DNA of 64,000 bases from Cryomorpha sp963741985 (GTDB lineage Bacteria; Bacteroidota; Bacteroidia; Flavobacteriales_D; Cryomorphaceae): the NCBI GenBank assembly GCA_963741985.1, contig CAVUKD010000004.1, positions 372,001-436,000 of the forward strand, written 5' to 3'. This document shows, piece by piece, positions 42,804 to 52,411 of this stretch; the first letter of the stretch is position 1; each line of letters opens with the position of its first letter. Below the pieces are notes generated by a model, which searched no databases, was not told the origin of the DNA, and saw only the letters and a program-made list of their open reading frames with translations. The translations under genes and the position numbers were made by a program.

Positions 42804-45800
42804 TTAATCCTCTGCATCCTTAAAAATAACTTCGTAAACCGTACCTTTTTCACTTAAAAGGAGTTTTATACTACCTTCGAGCTGTTCGCTTAGAGCGGAA
42901 ATTAATTCTGTTCCGAACGAATCTGTATTACCCATCGCTGCATCTTTAGGGATTCCAATTCCATTGTCACCAATCAACATACGGAATCTCGTATCGTCAA
43001 GCTTAGTAATGCTAACAAAAATTCGACCGTGACGATCTTCACGGAAAGCGTACTTTAATGCATTTGATATCACCTCATTGATAATTAAACCAAGGGGTGT
43101 GAGTGTATCCGACTTAAAACTATTTACCTCTACATTCACATCCAGCTCTACTTGCTGCGAAAGGCGATATGTATTGAGAAGACTCTCTGAAAGATCGGTA
43201 ATATACTCCGCAATATTCACCGTTTTAAGATCCTTTGTTTTGTACATCTTCTCGTGAATGAGCGACATAGAACGCACTCTGTTCTGGATTTCACCAAATA
43301 CGTCGAGAAGTTTAGAATCTGAGATAAACCGCGACTGTAAATTAAGTAAGCTTACAATTATTTGCAAATTATTTTTAACCCGGTGATGTACTTCTTTGAG
43401 AAGGATTACATTTGTATCTCGCTCTTTTACAACTTCTTTGGTTCGGTTTTCAACAGCAATCTCCAATAATTTCGTCCGCGCTTTGGCCGAAGCCAACTTG
43501 TACTTATAGAATAAATAAAGAATACCGAGAACTGCAATTATACTCATTATTTGAAACCACGCCGTTTGCCAGAAAGCAGGACTTACAATAATAGTGATAG
43601 TGGCGGGAGTTTCACTCCAATAACCGTCATTATTGGATCCTATTACTTCAAAGGTATAATGACCCGGGTTGAGATTTGAAAAAGTTGCAAACCTTCGGGT
43701 ACCAATATAGCGCCACTTATCAAAAAGTCCTTTTAGCCGGTAAGCATATTGGTTTTTATGGGATTGCTTGTAATTGAGCGCGGCAAATTCGAGAGAAAAT
43801 CCCAAGTGATTATAATCTAATTTAAGTTTTTCATTTTTACCGGTTATCAAATGAATAGCAGTAGTACGCTCACTTGAATTTATAACCTGAAAACCAGTTA
43901 GTACGATGGGAGGCACGAATAAATTTTCTTTTAATCCCTCCGAATTAAAATAATCAAAACCATTTGACCCTCCGAAAAGTACAATGCCTGATGTTGTGCG
44001 CAAACAGCTTCGTGGATAAAACGTATTTTGCCCTAGAACATCTTGTTCATTGTAATTTCTAAAAGTTTCCGTTTCAATGTTGAAAGCCGAGATTCCACCG
44101 TTGGTACTCACCCAAAGATTTCCAGTTTCGTCGGATGTAATTCCAAGTGCCACATCATTAGCCAGACCGTCGGCGGTGCTATAAGTTCTAAATTTATTCT
44201 GGGACGGTAAAAACAAGGCAATCCCTCCACCCGAAGTAGCGGCCCAGAGATTGCCATCAACATCTGTATATAAGTCATTTATACCATTGGAGGGTAAATA
44301 TCCCTTTTCAGGATCACCGGCTGTAAAATTCCTTAATTCACCCGAACTAATATCCAGCATATAAAGTCCTGCATTACCGGTACCGAAGCAAATATTACCG
44401 TCAGGATCCATAGCCATACAATGCACATTATTATCCCGAATACTAGTCGGATTATTGCCATCGAATGCATACGTGCGAAACTTACCGGATTGCCGATCCA
44501 AATAACAAAGTCCACCCCCTAAAGTCGCCAGCCAAATATTTTGATCTCTATCCACCAAAATATCTAGGATATTATTGCTCGAAATACTTGTGCTATCATT
44601 CGCAACGGATAAAAAAGTTTTCACGGTATCACCTTTCATGTCCAGCACCATGAGGCCATTGCCACTCGTACCTATCCATATTAAGCTATCGGAAGTTCGG
44701 GCTAAGGCTTTTATCGAATGATTAATATACCCAAAATATTTTTCTGTAGGCAACGCACTATCGTCGTAAAAAAAAGCAGTATCCACAATTGGGTTAAAAC
44801 CGGCTAATCCATTTGCTGTAGCGAGCCATATCATACTCGAATCTATTTGCAAAAAGGAAAATACTTGGTTTTGCTCGGGGATATAATTATCGCGACCCGA
44901 AAAAACATGTGAGAAAAACTGAGGGGCATCCAAGTCGAGTGTAGCAATTCCTGCCGACTGTGTACCGATCCATATCATCCCGGAATTATCCCGTAAGAGG
45001 CTCAAAATATGTTCATTGGGAAGACTATTGAGCCGTCCACCACCGGAGTGATATTGGGTAGATTTTTTTGACTCTTGCGAAAACCGTGTTAAGCCAGTAG
45101 GTGACCCAATCCATAGATCGCCTGTTTTATCAATTATTAAATCGCTGATAATGTTCGAACTCAACAAGTCTTGCATGGGATAATCCGCAAAATATCGGGT
45201 AAAAACTCCCATTTCGGGATTGTATTTATTCAATCCATTTCGCGTACCTATCCACAGATTGCCATCATGATCTTCACAGAGTGACATGACATTGTTATTG
45301 CTCAAGCTGTTATCGTCGTTAAATTTTTGGCGATAACGAATAAACGTATCTGAAAACGGTTCGTACAAATTCAGTCCGCCGTCGGTAGCTATCCAAACGC
45401 GCCCTTTGGAGTCTACCAGAATATCATTAATTGTATTATTCGAAAGGCTCGTTGTATCCTCGGGTTGGATTGAAAATCGAATAAATCGATTCTCCTCCCA
45501 GTTATCCAGTCTATTCAGCCCGTTATGGGTGCCTACCCAAAGTCTACCAAGTTTATCTTCGGCCAGAGCTCTGATTTTATTGCTGCTGATTGAAGCCGAA
45601 TCTTCAAACCAATGGTAATACGAATCTGCATGTAACGAACTTGTATTAAGATGATTGAGCCCAAATGAAGTTCCTACCCACAGACCTCCACTCCGATCAT
45701 TTGCAAGTGCCGTAATCGTATTATTGCTTATGGAAGTACTGTCTGTTAGGTCGTATTGCAAAACATCAAAAGTATAACCGTCATACCTATTAAGCCCATC

Positions 45801-45983
45801 GCGAGTTCCGATCCAGATGAAGCCATCCCGATCCTGGGTCATACATGAAGCAGTTGCTTGCGATAAACCGTCGTTTAGCGAAAGGGAATTAAATTGTACG
45901 GACTGTCCCCTTATAGCCTGTGAAGCTAATAGAAAGAGTACAAAAGGTATTCCTGAAATAGCACGTAAAATTCTATTTTCCAA
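42804..45983 (-). CDS. propeller-sensor histidine kinase (Reg_prop, Y_Y_Y, HisKA_2)
   Basis: A 1059-residue kinase. After the signal peptide (about 1-27) come some 14 blades of Reg_prop repeats (about 30-680; each with a DGNLWIGTRNGLNKY-like unit) forming two seven-bladed propellers, a Y_Y_Y domain (about 715-790), one membrane helix (about 807-829) and the kinase core. The kinase core has a HisKA_2 box KEVHHRVKNNLQIIVSLLNLQ (His near 863) and a HATPase_c domain (NEVISNALKYAF, GDNGIGIP). It lacks receiver and AraC domains, so it is not a classical one-protein hybrid (HTCS), and it needs a separate response regulator. TTG 45983 is the start. Confidence 0.88.
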   Translation of the reverse strand: MENRILRAISGIPFVLFLLASQAIRGQSVQFNSLSLNDGLSQATASCMTQDRDGFIWIGTRDGLNRYDGYTFDVLQYDLTDSTSISNNTITALANDRSGGLWVGTSFGLNHLNTSSLHADSYYHWFEDSASISSNKIRALAEDKLGRLWVGTHNGLNRLDNWEENRFIRFSIQPEDTTSLSNNTINDILVDSKGRVWIATDGGLNLYEPFSDTFIRYRQKFNDDNSLSNNNVMSLCEDHDGNLWIGTRNGLNKYNPEMGVFTRYFADYPMQDLLSSNIISDLIIDKTGDLWIGSPTGLTRFSQESKKSTQYHSGGGRLNSLPNEHILSLLRDNSGMIWIGTQSAGIATLDLDAPQFFSHVFSGRDNYIPEQNQVFSFLQIDSSMIWLATANGLAGFNPIVDTAFFYDDSALPTEKYFGYINHSIKALARTSDSLIWIGTSGNGLMVLDMKGDTVKTFLSVANDSTSISSNNILDILVDRDQNIWLATLGGGLCYLDRQSGKFRTYAFDGNNPTSIRDNNVHCMAMDPDGNICFGTGNAGLYMLDISSGELRNFTAGDPEKGYLPSNGINDLYTDVDGNLWAATSGGGIALFLPSQNKFRTYSTADGLANDVALGITSDETGNLWVSTNGGISAFNIETETFRNYNEQDVLGQNTFYPRSCLRTTSGIVLFGGSNGFDYFNSEGLKENLFVPPIVLTGFQVINSSERTTAIHLITGKNEKLKLDYNHLGFSLEFAALNYKQSHKNQYAYRLKGLFDKWRYIGTRRFATFSNLNPGHYTFEVIGSNNDGYWSETPATITIIVSPAFWQTAWFQIMSIIAVLGILYLFYKYKLASAKARTKLLEIAVENRTKEVVKERDTNVILLKEVHHRVKNNLQIIVSLLNLQSRFISDSKLLDVFGEIQNRVRSMSLIHEKMYKTKDLKTVNIAEYITDLSESLLNTYRLSQQVELDVNVEVNSFKSDTLTPLGLIINEVISNALKYAFREDRHGRIFVSITKLDDTRFRMLIGDNGIGIPKDAAMGNTDSFGTELISALSEQLEGSIKLLLSEKGTVYEVIFKDAED

Positions 45984-46081
45984 TGCGCAATTATGTAAGG
46001 GGCTAAATTATAAAAATAGAGCGTCAGTTGAAGTTTACGTCTATGTTGGCAAAACGATACGAAAATGGACGTTGAATTTTG

Positions 46082-46089
46082 TAGTTTTG
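46082..46089 (+). promoter_or_regulatory. -7 promoter element of pruA
   Basis: The sequence TAGTTTTG matches TAnnTTTG and lies 40 bases before the ATG at 46130. No clear -33 box at the usual spacing was identified. Confidence 0.5.
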
Positions 46090-46129
46090 CAGCCCGAATT
46101 CATTGAAACTCTAAATTTAAAAATAAATT

Positions 46130-47758
46130 ATGCCAAAAGGAGTATATCAGGTTCCGTTTCCAGAAAATGAACCCGTATTTGACTATGCGCCGGAGACTGA
46201 ATCACGCAAAAGATTAGAAGAAACCTACAAAAAGCGATTCAATCAGGAACCAACAGACATACCTATGTTTATTGGTGGAAAAGAGGTGCGAACCGATGAT
46301 AAAGTGGCCCTCAGCCCTCCATTTGACCATGGAAAAGTAGTGGCCCACTACAACCGTGGAAATAAACAACATGTGAAAGATGCAATTGATGCAGCTCTCT
46401 CAGCACGTGAAGCCTGGGTAAATTTAAGCTGGGAACACAGGGCGGCAATTTTCCTGAAAGCTGCAGACCTCATATCCGGGCCTTACCGATATGAGATGAA
46501 TGCCGCGACGATGATTGCTCAAAGCAAAAATGCCTATCAATCAGAAATTGATGCAGTGTGTGAATTGATCGATTTCTTAAGGTTTAATGCCTACTTCATG
46601 CAGGAAATATATGCTGATCAGCCTGAAAGCTCTCCTGGAGTATGGAATCGACTGGAATACAGAGCTCTCGAAGGATTTGTCTTTTGTATTACCCCGTTCA
46701 ACTTTACCGCTATAGCCGGAAATCTTCCTGCATCTGTAGCTATGATGGGTAACGTATGTGTGTGGAAACCGGCAGACAGCCAGATTTATTCAGCACATTT
46801 AGTAATGAAAGTTTTCCGCGAGGCTGGGTTACCAGATGGCGTTATAAATCTTATTACCGTCGATGGCCCGGAAGCTGGTGATGTTATTTTCAAACACCGT
46901 GATTTTGCCGGTCTTCACTTCACAGGATCTACCGCTGTTTTCAAGTCGCTTTGGAAAGAAATCGGACAAAATATAGACACGTACCGAGCTTACCCGCGAA
47001 TTGTCGGAGAAACCGGTGGAAAAGATTTTATTGTAGCCCATAAATCTGCTGACCCGGTGGAAGTTGCTGTAGCCATTGCGCGTGGTGCGTTTGAATTTCA
47101 AGGTCAGAAGTGCTCCGCGGCATCCCGGGCTTATATCCCATCAAATATGTGGGATGCTGTGAAAGAACGACTTATTAAAGATGTAAAATCTTTTAAAATG
47201 GGGCCTCCTTCTGATTTTTCGAATTTCATAAATGCGGTAATTGATAAAAAAGCTTTCGATAAAATTGCCGGATATATTGATTTTATAAAAGAACAGGACG
47301 ATGCTGAAATATTGGTTGGTGGAAATTACGATGATAGTAAAGGCTATTTTATTGATCCAACGGTAGTTGTCACCAAAAACCCAAAATTCCGGACCATGTG
47401 TGAAGAGATATTTGGACCTGTAATGACCATCTATGTATATCCTGAAAATGACTATGAAAATACATTGAAACTTATTGACGAGTCATCGGATTACGCCCTA
47501 ACTGGTGCTGTATTATCCAAAGATCGATACGCTATTGATTTGGCAGTGAAAAAGTTGGAAAATGCGGCAGGAAACTTTTATATTAATGATAAGCCAACAG
47601 GAGCAGTCGTGGGCCAGCAACCCTTTGGCGGTGCCAGAGGTTCCGGAACAAACGATAAAGCCGGTTCACATCTGAACCTACTGCGTTGGGTGTCGCCACG
47701 TACGATAAAAGAAACTTTTGTGCCTGCCAAAGATTATCGCTATCCGTTTTTAGACTAA
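46130..47758 (+). CDS. pruA: L-glutamate gamma-semialdehyde (delta-1-pyrroline-5-carboxylate) dehydrogenase
   Basis: A 542-residue NAD+-dependent aldehyde dehydrogenase that oxidises L-glutamate 5-semialdehyde to glutamate in proline and arginine catabolism. The catalytic Cys328 is in FQGQKCSAASRA and the general base Glu294 in GETGGKD. The phrases QSKNAYQSEIDAVCELIDF and FGGARGSGTNDKAGS are typical of the 1-pyrroline-5-carboxylate dehydrogenase group (about 540 residues). It is a single gene ended by a strong hairpin; proline dehydrogenase is not in the window. Confidence 0.95.
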   Translation: MPKGVYQVPFPENEPVFDYAPETESRKRLEETYKKRFNQEPTDIPMFIGGKEVRTDDKVALSPPFDHGKVVAHYNRGNKQHVKDAIDAALSAREAWVNLSWEHRAAIFLKAADLISGPYRYEMNAATMIAQSKNAYQSEIDAVCELIDFLRFNAYFMQEIYADQPESSPGVWNRLEYRALEGFVFCITPFNFTAIAGNLPASVAMMGNVCVWKPADSQIYSAHLVMKVFREAGLPDGVINLITVDGPEAGDVIFKHRDFAGLHFTGSTAVFKSLWKEIGQNIDTYRAYPRIVGETGGKDFIVAHKSADPVEVAVAIARGAFEFQGQKCSAASRAYIPSNMWDAVKERLIKDVKSFKMGPPSDFSNFINAVIDKKAFDKIAGYIDFIKEQDDAEILVGGNYDDSKGYFIDPTVVVTKNPKFRTMCEEIFGPVMTIYVYPENDYENTLKLIDESSDYALTGAVLSKDRYAIDLAVKKLENAAGNFYINDKPTGAVVGQQPFGGARGSGTNDKAGSHLNLLRWVSPRTIKETFVPAKDYRYPFLD

Positions 47759-47882
47759 TTGGTGTCCCCTTTTGGATTACGTTACCATTCCTTCTGCTTA
47801 AGCTGAAGCATTGGTTTCCAGTTCCCTAGTTCAGCCACCTATAGTATGCCGCTCATCTCAAATGAATTAAGTTAATACTATT

Positions 47883-47916
47883 AAAAAACCCCTGTTTGTA
47901 AATTCAGGGGTTTTTT
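47883..47916. terminator. rho-independent terminator after pruA
   Basis: A perfect 12-bp stem AAAAAACCCCTG/CAGGGGTTTTTT with a ten-base loop. The A and T flanks make it work in both orientations. It ends 12 bases before the DivIC-like start, insulating that gene from pruA. Confidence 0.88.
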
Positions 47917-47927
47917 CACTTCCACCG

Positions 47928-48251
47928 ATGAAAATTCCTTTAAATTTACGCGTGTCTAAAAAGTTGCCTAAAATATTTCGAAATCGGTATATCGTTGTTT
48001 TCAGCGGCTTCTTTTTATATATTACTTTTTTTGATTCGCACGATCTAATTTCTCAACTCCATATTAAGTGGGAGCTACATAAAATCCATGACCAAATGGA
48101 TTTTTTAGAAAAAGATATTCAAGAAGCTAAAAATCAAACCAAAGAGTTGACCACCGACAAGTCACTTCTCGAAAAATTTGCCCGTGAGCAATACCGTATG
48201 AAGCGGGAAAATGAGGATGTGTTTGTAATAATAGGTGAAGACACCAAGTAA
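47928..48251 (+). CDS. FtsB/DivIC family septum formation initiator
   Basis: A 107-residue bitopic membrane protein: a basic cytoplasmic stretch (residues 1-20), one transmembrane helix (about 21-38), a periplasmic coiled coil (about 48-85) and the EKFAREQYRMKRENEDVFVI ending typical of FtsB/DivIC. In E. coli, FtsB forms a complex with FtsL and FtsQ to activate septal peptidoglycan synthesis at the divisome. It lies just after a terminator and 56 bases before the LON-domain gene. Confidence 0.87.
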   Translation: MKIPLNLRVSKKLPKIFRNRYIVVFSGFFLYITFFDSHDLISQLHIKWELHKIHDQMDFLEKDIQEAKNQTKELTTDKSLLEKFAREQYRMKRENEDVFVIIGEDTK

Positions 48252-48307
48252 GATTATTTTTTAAACAAGTTTGATTGCTCTTGTGTTTTCCATAAAGAGA
48301 GCCGCTT

Positions 48308-48907
48308 ATGCAAACCGTTCAGATACCTTTATTTCCCATTGAAATCTTTCTCCTTCCGGGCGAAACTACCCACTTACATATATTTGAACCCCGGTATCAG
48401 CAATTGTTAGTTGATTGCGCCAAAACCAATACCGGATTCGGTATTCCATTCAAATCGAATGATAAAATTAGTGCAATAGGTAGCTTTGTAAAAATAATTA
48501 ATGTATCAGCTGAGAATTCGGATGGCACATCCGATATTGAAATATTTTGTGAGGATGTATTCAACCTCAAAAAATTTCTAATACACAATGACAGCACACT
48601 TTACCCCACGGGAGAAGTTGAATTTATTGACAGCGTTTTGCACGAAGGCGTTTCTGCAAACCTGATCCAGTTGCTCAATAGATTGCTCAAAAAGAATGAA
48701 AAGGTTGTTCTTCCCGAGGATCCCTCCTTTCAGTTATCGGCTTTTGAAGTGGCCTGCTTGCTTGAATTTTCAAATACTGATAAAATAAAACTGGCGCGTA
48801 CCAATTCTGCGATCATGCGGGAGAAAATATTGAGTAATAAAATTCGGATATTGGAAAAAATCAGCGAACAAATGAATAGTATTCGGGGTGATTTTTTTCT
48901 AAATTAA
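48308..48907 (+). CDS. LON N-terminal (substrate-binding) domain protein
   Basis: A 199-residue protein that has only the LON substrate-binding domain, without the ATPase and protease parts. The IPLFPIEIFLLPGETTHLHIFEPRYQQLL start is a textbook match for the family. The domain binds unfolded polypeptides in full-length Lon; stand-alone proteins are common and uncharacterised. The C-terminal 70 residues are helical. It probably shares a transcript with the DivIC-like gene. Confidence 0.87.
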   Translation: MQTVQIPLFPIEIFLLPGETTHLHIFEPRYQQLLVDCAKTNTGFGIPFKSNDKISAIGSFVKIINVSAENSDGTSDIEIFCEDVFNLKKFLIHNDSTLYPTGEVEFIDSVLHEGVSANLIQLLNRLLKKNEKVVLPEDPSFQLSAFEVACLLEFSNTDKIKLARTNSAIMREKILSNKIRILEKISEQMNSIRGDFFLN

Positions 48908-48968
48908 TTTTATTTCCTATTTTCCAATTTATACATTTATACTATCATTTGAAATGAAAAGTTGAAAA

Positions 48969-49694
48969 ATGTTTGAAAATGTAAATTTAGAAAGGAAGCT
49001 TTTTAAACTCCGAAGCGTTGCCAAGAATAATCCGCTTGAACACACCTTGGAAAGATTCAAAATCTTATTTCAGGCGGAATGGGAATATGATATCCGTATA
49101 CGCCGAAATCTCGACACCGATATATCCAACACATTTTTAAAAACGGAAAAAGCGCTTAATTCCGACCGTATTTATGATTTGCAAACCATTGAAAAACTAT
49201 GCGTACAATACCGGCTTCGTTTTTTACCCACCCGGTATTTTAGACCAAATTTTCCGCTCGATGCGATTCGAGCCATTAAGGATTTAGAGAATAAATTAGA
49301 AACTGAAATTAAATCGTTTTATGTTGTGGCACCTGGTTCTCTGTTTAAACTCGAAGATGCGAATAAGGACCCTCTCTTGTTTTGTCCGTTGCCAGATGGA
49401 CGATTCTATTTGATTCATAAATGGGGTAAGGATTTGAAGTGGTACAGAAAGCTTATTGCCTGGCCATTTCAAAATTTCTCGAATTTAGTGATTACCATAC
49501 TGTCATTCTCACTCCTATTGACAGCCTTGTCTCCAACCTCCCTTGTATCATTATCGCTCAACTATTTGTCGCTCGGCAGGTTCCTCTTTTTAGGATTATC
49601 GGTGTTAAGTTCGTCTGCAATCATTTCTTATCTCTGGTTTACTACACATCAACAGTTTAGTTCTGATTGCTGGCAGAAGAAAACGTTCAACTGA
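48969..49694 (+). CDS. membrane protein of unknown function with two C-terminal helices
   Basis: A 241-residue protein: a soluble N-terminal domain (about 1-150, with an LFCPLPDGRFYLIHKWG segment) and two transmembrane helices (about 170-190 and 200-223). I do not recognise a named domain, though similar architecture recurs in Bacteroidota. It starts 61 bases after the LON-domain gene on the same strand and may be co-transcribed. Confidence 0.65.
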   Translation: MFENVNLERKLFKLRSVAKNNPLEHTLERFKILFQAEWEYDIRIRRNLDTDISNTFLKTEKALNSDRIYDLQTIEKLCVQYRLRFLPTRYFRPNFPLDAIRAIKDLENKLETEIKSFYVVAPGSLFKLEDANKDPLLFCPLPDGRFYLIHKWGKDLKWYRKLIAWPFQNFSNLVITILSFSLLLTALSPTSLVSLSLNYLSLGRFLFLGLSVLSSSAIISYLWFTTHQQFSSDCWQKKTFN

Positions 49695-49856
49695 TTCGAA
49701 AAGGTTTTTGCATTTCGTTTTTTTATTACTGAATTTCATAAATTGTAATAATAACATTTCGGCAGTCTAAGTAAAGAGACTATCTACTTTCGAAGGAATA
49801 AAATCGGTATTCATCGGTTAAAAACAGATTTTCATAGTTAAAAAAAGGAATTTTAC

Positions 49857-49864
49857 TACCTTTG
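49857..49864 (+). promoter_or_regulatory. -7 promoter element of the small membrane protein gene
   Basis: The sequence TACCTTTG matches the Bacteroidota element exactly and lies 39 bases before the ATG at 49904. Confidence 0.6.
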
Positions 49865-49903
49865 CTTCCATTGTTATTTTTAACCAACCAAAATTACCTT
49901 GAA

Positions 49904-50068
49904 ATGATGCCCCTTTTAAAGAGAGCGGTGGATAACATCTATGCCTTTCTCTTCCCAGATGCAATCGGTGAATTCAGCGCTTCTTTTCGATACAAACTCA
50001 TAATTGTGCTTATTGTAATGATTTTATCATCTTCAGCTGCGTGCACAATCGTTTTTTTTAAGAATTAG
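49904..50068 (+). CDS. small membrane protein, 54 residues
   Basis: A short reading frame with an amphipathic N-terminal helix and one strong transmembrane helix (about residues 30-50, KLIIVLIVMILSSSAACTIVF). The exact -7 element upstream, an in-frame ATG at 49904 (or 49907) and a tidy membrane segment support a real gene, although I cannot name its family. The frame opens earlier with a TTG inside the promoter, which is not credible as a start. Confidence 0.5.
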   Translation: MMPLLKRAVDNIYAFLFPDAIGEFSASFRYKLIIVLIVMILSSSAACTIVFFKN

Positions 50069-50169
50069 TCCAGTGATCATCGTTACGTGCGTTAAAATAT
50101 AGTTGTCGAAATTTCTCAGAACAATTCGAGCGGATAATCTTATATTCGTGCCTCAACAAAAATCAATTA

Positions 50170-51414
50170 TTGGATACCTATTCGATACTCATATTTCTCA
50201 GTTTGGTCGTGGTGTTTTCTTACATCTTCGATCTAATAGCCAAGAAAACGAAGATTCCCTCTGTTCTGTTATTGTTTGGAACAGGCTTGGCACTTCAATA
50301 TATTCTTAGGTATTTTGGCGTAGAACCGATAAATCTCTCTAAAATCCTACCGGTAGTCGGCACGGTAGGTCTGGTTTTGATCGTACTGGAAGGTGCATTA
50401 GAACTGCGTTTTGAAAAAGATAAGATAAAGCTAATTCGACAAACACTCGGATCTGCATTTTTTATCCTTATTGCTACTTCCCTTGCTGTTACTCTTTTGT
50501 TCCGGTATGTTACGCATTTGCCTTTCCAGATTTGTCTGGTGAATGCGATTCCGTTGGGAATTATAAGTTCTGCAATTGCGATACCTTCAGCAGCAGATCT
50601 TCCCAAGAAGAAACGAGAATTCGTAATTTATGATTCTTCCTTTTCTGATATCCTGGGCATCATGTTTTTCAATTTCGCTATACAAAACAAGACTTACGGG
50701 CTCCATTCTTATGTAAATTTAGGAAAGGATACCCTTATTACTTTGGTAATTGCTATTGTAATATCAGTCGTGTTTTTGTTTTTGATGAAACGAATTACGC
50801 ATCACATCAAGTTTTTCCTCATTCTGTCCTTATTGATCCTTGTTTATTCCATAGGAAAGTTTTACCACTTGTCGGCACTTATCGTGGTCTTGTTTCTGGG
50901 TCTTTTTCTCAACAATGCAGAAATTATCCCAATTTCAAAATTCAAGCAACTTTTCCTATATGAAAAACTTCGAAATGATCTGAATCAGTTCCTGATGCTT
51001 ACCGCAGAATCTGCGTTTATTATTCGAACCTTTTTCTTTTTGATGTTCGGATATACAATGAATATCTATTCATTGGTAAATGTAAGCGTACTGATGAACG
51101 GAATTATTATTATTCTAGTAATCTATCTAGCCCGGGCACTTTATTTGAAATATGTGAGTGGCACGGATCTGGTACCGGAGCTCTTTATCGCTCCACGTGG
51201 GTTGATTAGCATTCTCCTTTTCTTTTCCATTCCCGAAGCGATGAAACTGAACAACACTGCCGACGGACTGCTCCTTTTTGTTATTTTGGCTACAAGCCTT
51301 TTCATGACGTACGGCTTGATTCGCACCCGCAAACAAGAAAACAGTGAAGAAGCAGAAACAAAAGCACCCAATCCGATTAATGATGTGATAGCGGGTGCAT
51401 CAGAAGGAAATTAA
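50170..51414 (+). CDS. NhaP-type cation:proton antiporter (CPA1)
   Basis: A 414-residue membrane protein with about 12-13 transmembrane helices of the Na_H_Exchanger fold. The motifs FLGLFLNNAE and the region ELFIAPRGLISILLFF, with its Arg in APRGL, agree with the NhaP/CPA1 group. It should exchange Na+ or K+ for H+, consistent with the Na+-pumping NQR in this genome. The start is TTG at 50170: homologues begin at this LDTYSILIFLS segment. A near-match -7 element (TATATTCG) lies at 50141-50148. The 3' end overlaps the convergent barrel gene by 15 bases. Confidence 0.85.
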   Translation: MDTYSILIFLSLVVVFSYIFDLIAKKTKIPSVLLLFGTGLALQYILRYFGVEPINLSKILPVVGTVGLVLIVLEGALELRFEKDKIKLIRQTLGSAFFILIATSLAVTLLFRYVTHLPFQICLVNAIPLGIISSAIAIPSAADLPKKKREFVIYDSSFSDILGIMFFNFAIQNKTYGLHSYVNLGKDTLITLVIAIVISVVFLFLMKRITHHIKFFLILSLLILVYSIGKFYHLSALIVVLFLGLFLNNAEIIPISKFKQLFLYEKLRNDLNQFLMLTAESAFIIRTFFFLMFGYTMNIYSLVNVSVLMNGIIIILVIYLARALYLKYVSGTDLVPELFIAPRGLISILLFFSIPEAMKLNNTADGLLLFVILATSLFMTYGLIRTRKQENSEEAETKAPNPINDVIAGASEGN

Positions 51415-52275
51415 TAAGCCAATCGTCGCAGAAATGCGGGAAACATCTTCTTTTTTGGTATTGGCGATGGATGCTTTCAATTGTTGGGAAATATCTGTAC
51501 TTTCATCTTCCAGATCGATACGAAGGTTGGTGACATTGATTCCGTCAACCGCTAATTTTACGGGAATATAAATACCCTGTCCAATCGAAATATTAAATGC
51601 TGCTGACACATTCCCAGTAAATCCTCCACCTCGGATAACGTAAGAGTCTATCAATTTGGCATTATCGCTGTACCAGGTATATCCAGCGCCGGCAAAAATT
51701 TCAAATGAGCTCTGAACATTTTGAAAGTCTATACGATACACAAAAATTGCTCCTGCATATTTCAATAAAATATCATTTTGAATTTTTCCGGTCTGGCCGG
51801 TTTGGATGACTTGAATATCGGCACTATTGCGATAATTTGACTGGGAATACAAAGCACCTATTCCCATATTTTGATTCAAAAAGATTTGAAATCCGCCGCG
51901 AAAACCTGAGCCAAATTGGAGTTTTTTATAGTAATCTATAAAGTCATCTGAGCCATTATAAACGATAGGTAAATAATACCCACCGTAAAGAAACCAACCT
52001 TCAAAAATATCATACCCTCTATCCAATTGATTCTTCGCTTTTTTAAGATCAGCCGGAGCAGCTTCAAAATTGTATAGAATAGACGAGACTTCCAATCGCG
52101 AAATTACATCCAACTGCCCCCGTCGGGTTTGAGAACTCTGGTAATAAATGAAATCATCGTTCGAATGATGAACCTTTACATGAACAGTATCCCCCGTAAT
52201 GCGCACAATAATATCCTGACCCTGCACAGTGGCAGCGGCAAAAACCAGAAAAAAAAGAAATAATATTGATTTCAT
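51400..52275 (-). CDS. outer-membrane beta-barrel protein
   Basis: A 291-residue protein with signal peptide (about 1-19, VQGQ), an N-terminal small beta domain seen before many Bacteroidota barrels (DIIVRITGDTVHVKV, then SRLEVSSI), and a C-terminal barrel (about 95-291) ending in the strand ATIGLLISF with a terminal Phe typical of outer-membrane proteins. Function is unknown. A -7 element (TATATTTG) lies 16 bases upstream of the ATG. Confidence 0.72.
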   Translation of the reverse strand: MKSILFLFFLVFAAATVQGQDIIVRITGDTVHVKVHHSNDDFIYYQSSQTRRGQLDVISRLEVSSILYNFEAAPADLKKAKNQLDRGYDIFEGWFLYGGYYLPIVYNGSDDFIDYYKKLQFGSGFRGGFQIFLNQNMGIGALYSQSNYRNSADIQVIQTGQTGKIQNDILLKYAGAIFVYRIDFQNVQSSFEIFAGAGYTWYSDNAKLIDSYVIRGGGFTGNVSAAFNISIGQGIYIPVKLAVDGINVTNLRIDLEDESTDISQQLKASIANTKKEDVSRISATIGLLISF

Positions 52276-52291
52276 ATCACTTCGTTCACAC

Positions 52292-52299
52292 CAAATATA
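52292..52299 (-). promoter_or_regulatory. -7 promoter element of the barrel gene
   Basis: The minus strand reads TATATTTG, an exact match, ending 17 bases before the ATG at 52275. Confidence 0.55.
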
Positions 52300-52411
52300 A
52301 GTGAATCGGGTGTGACGACCTACCTTAAAATAAAAAGGTATTGGGGAAGGCGTGTCAATATGAGGTAAGAAGTAAGATACATGAAATAAAAAGCGATCTA
52401 ATTTATCCGGA

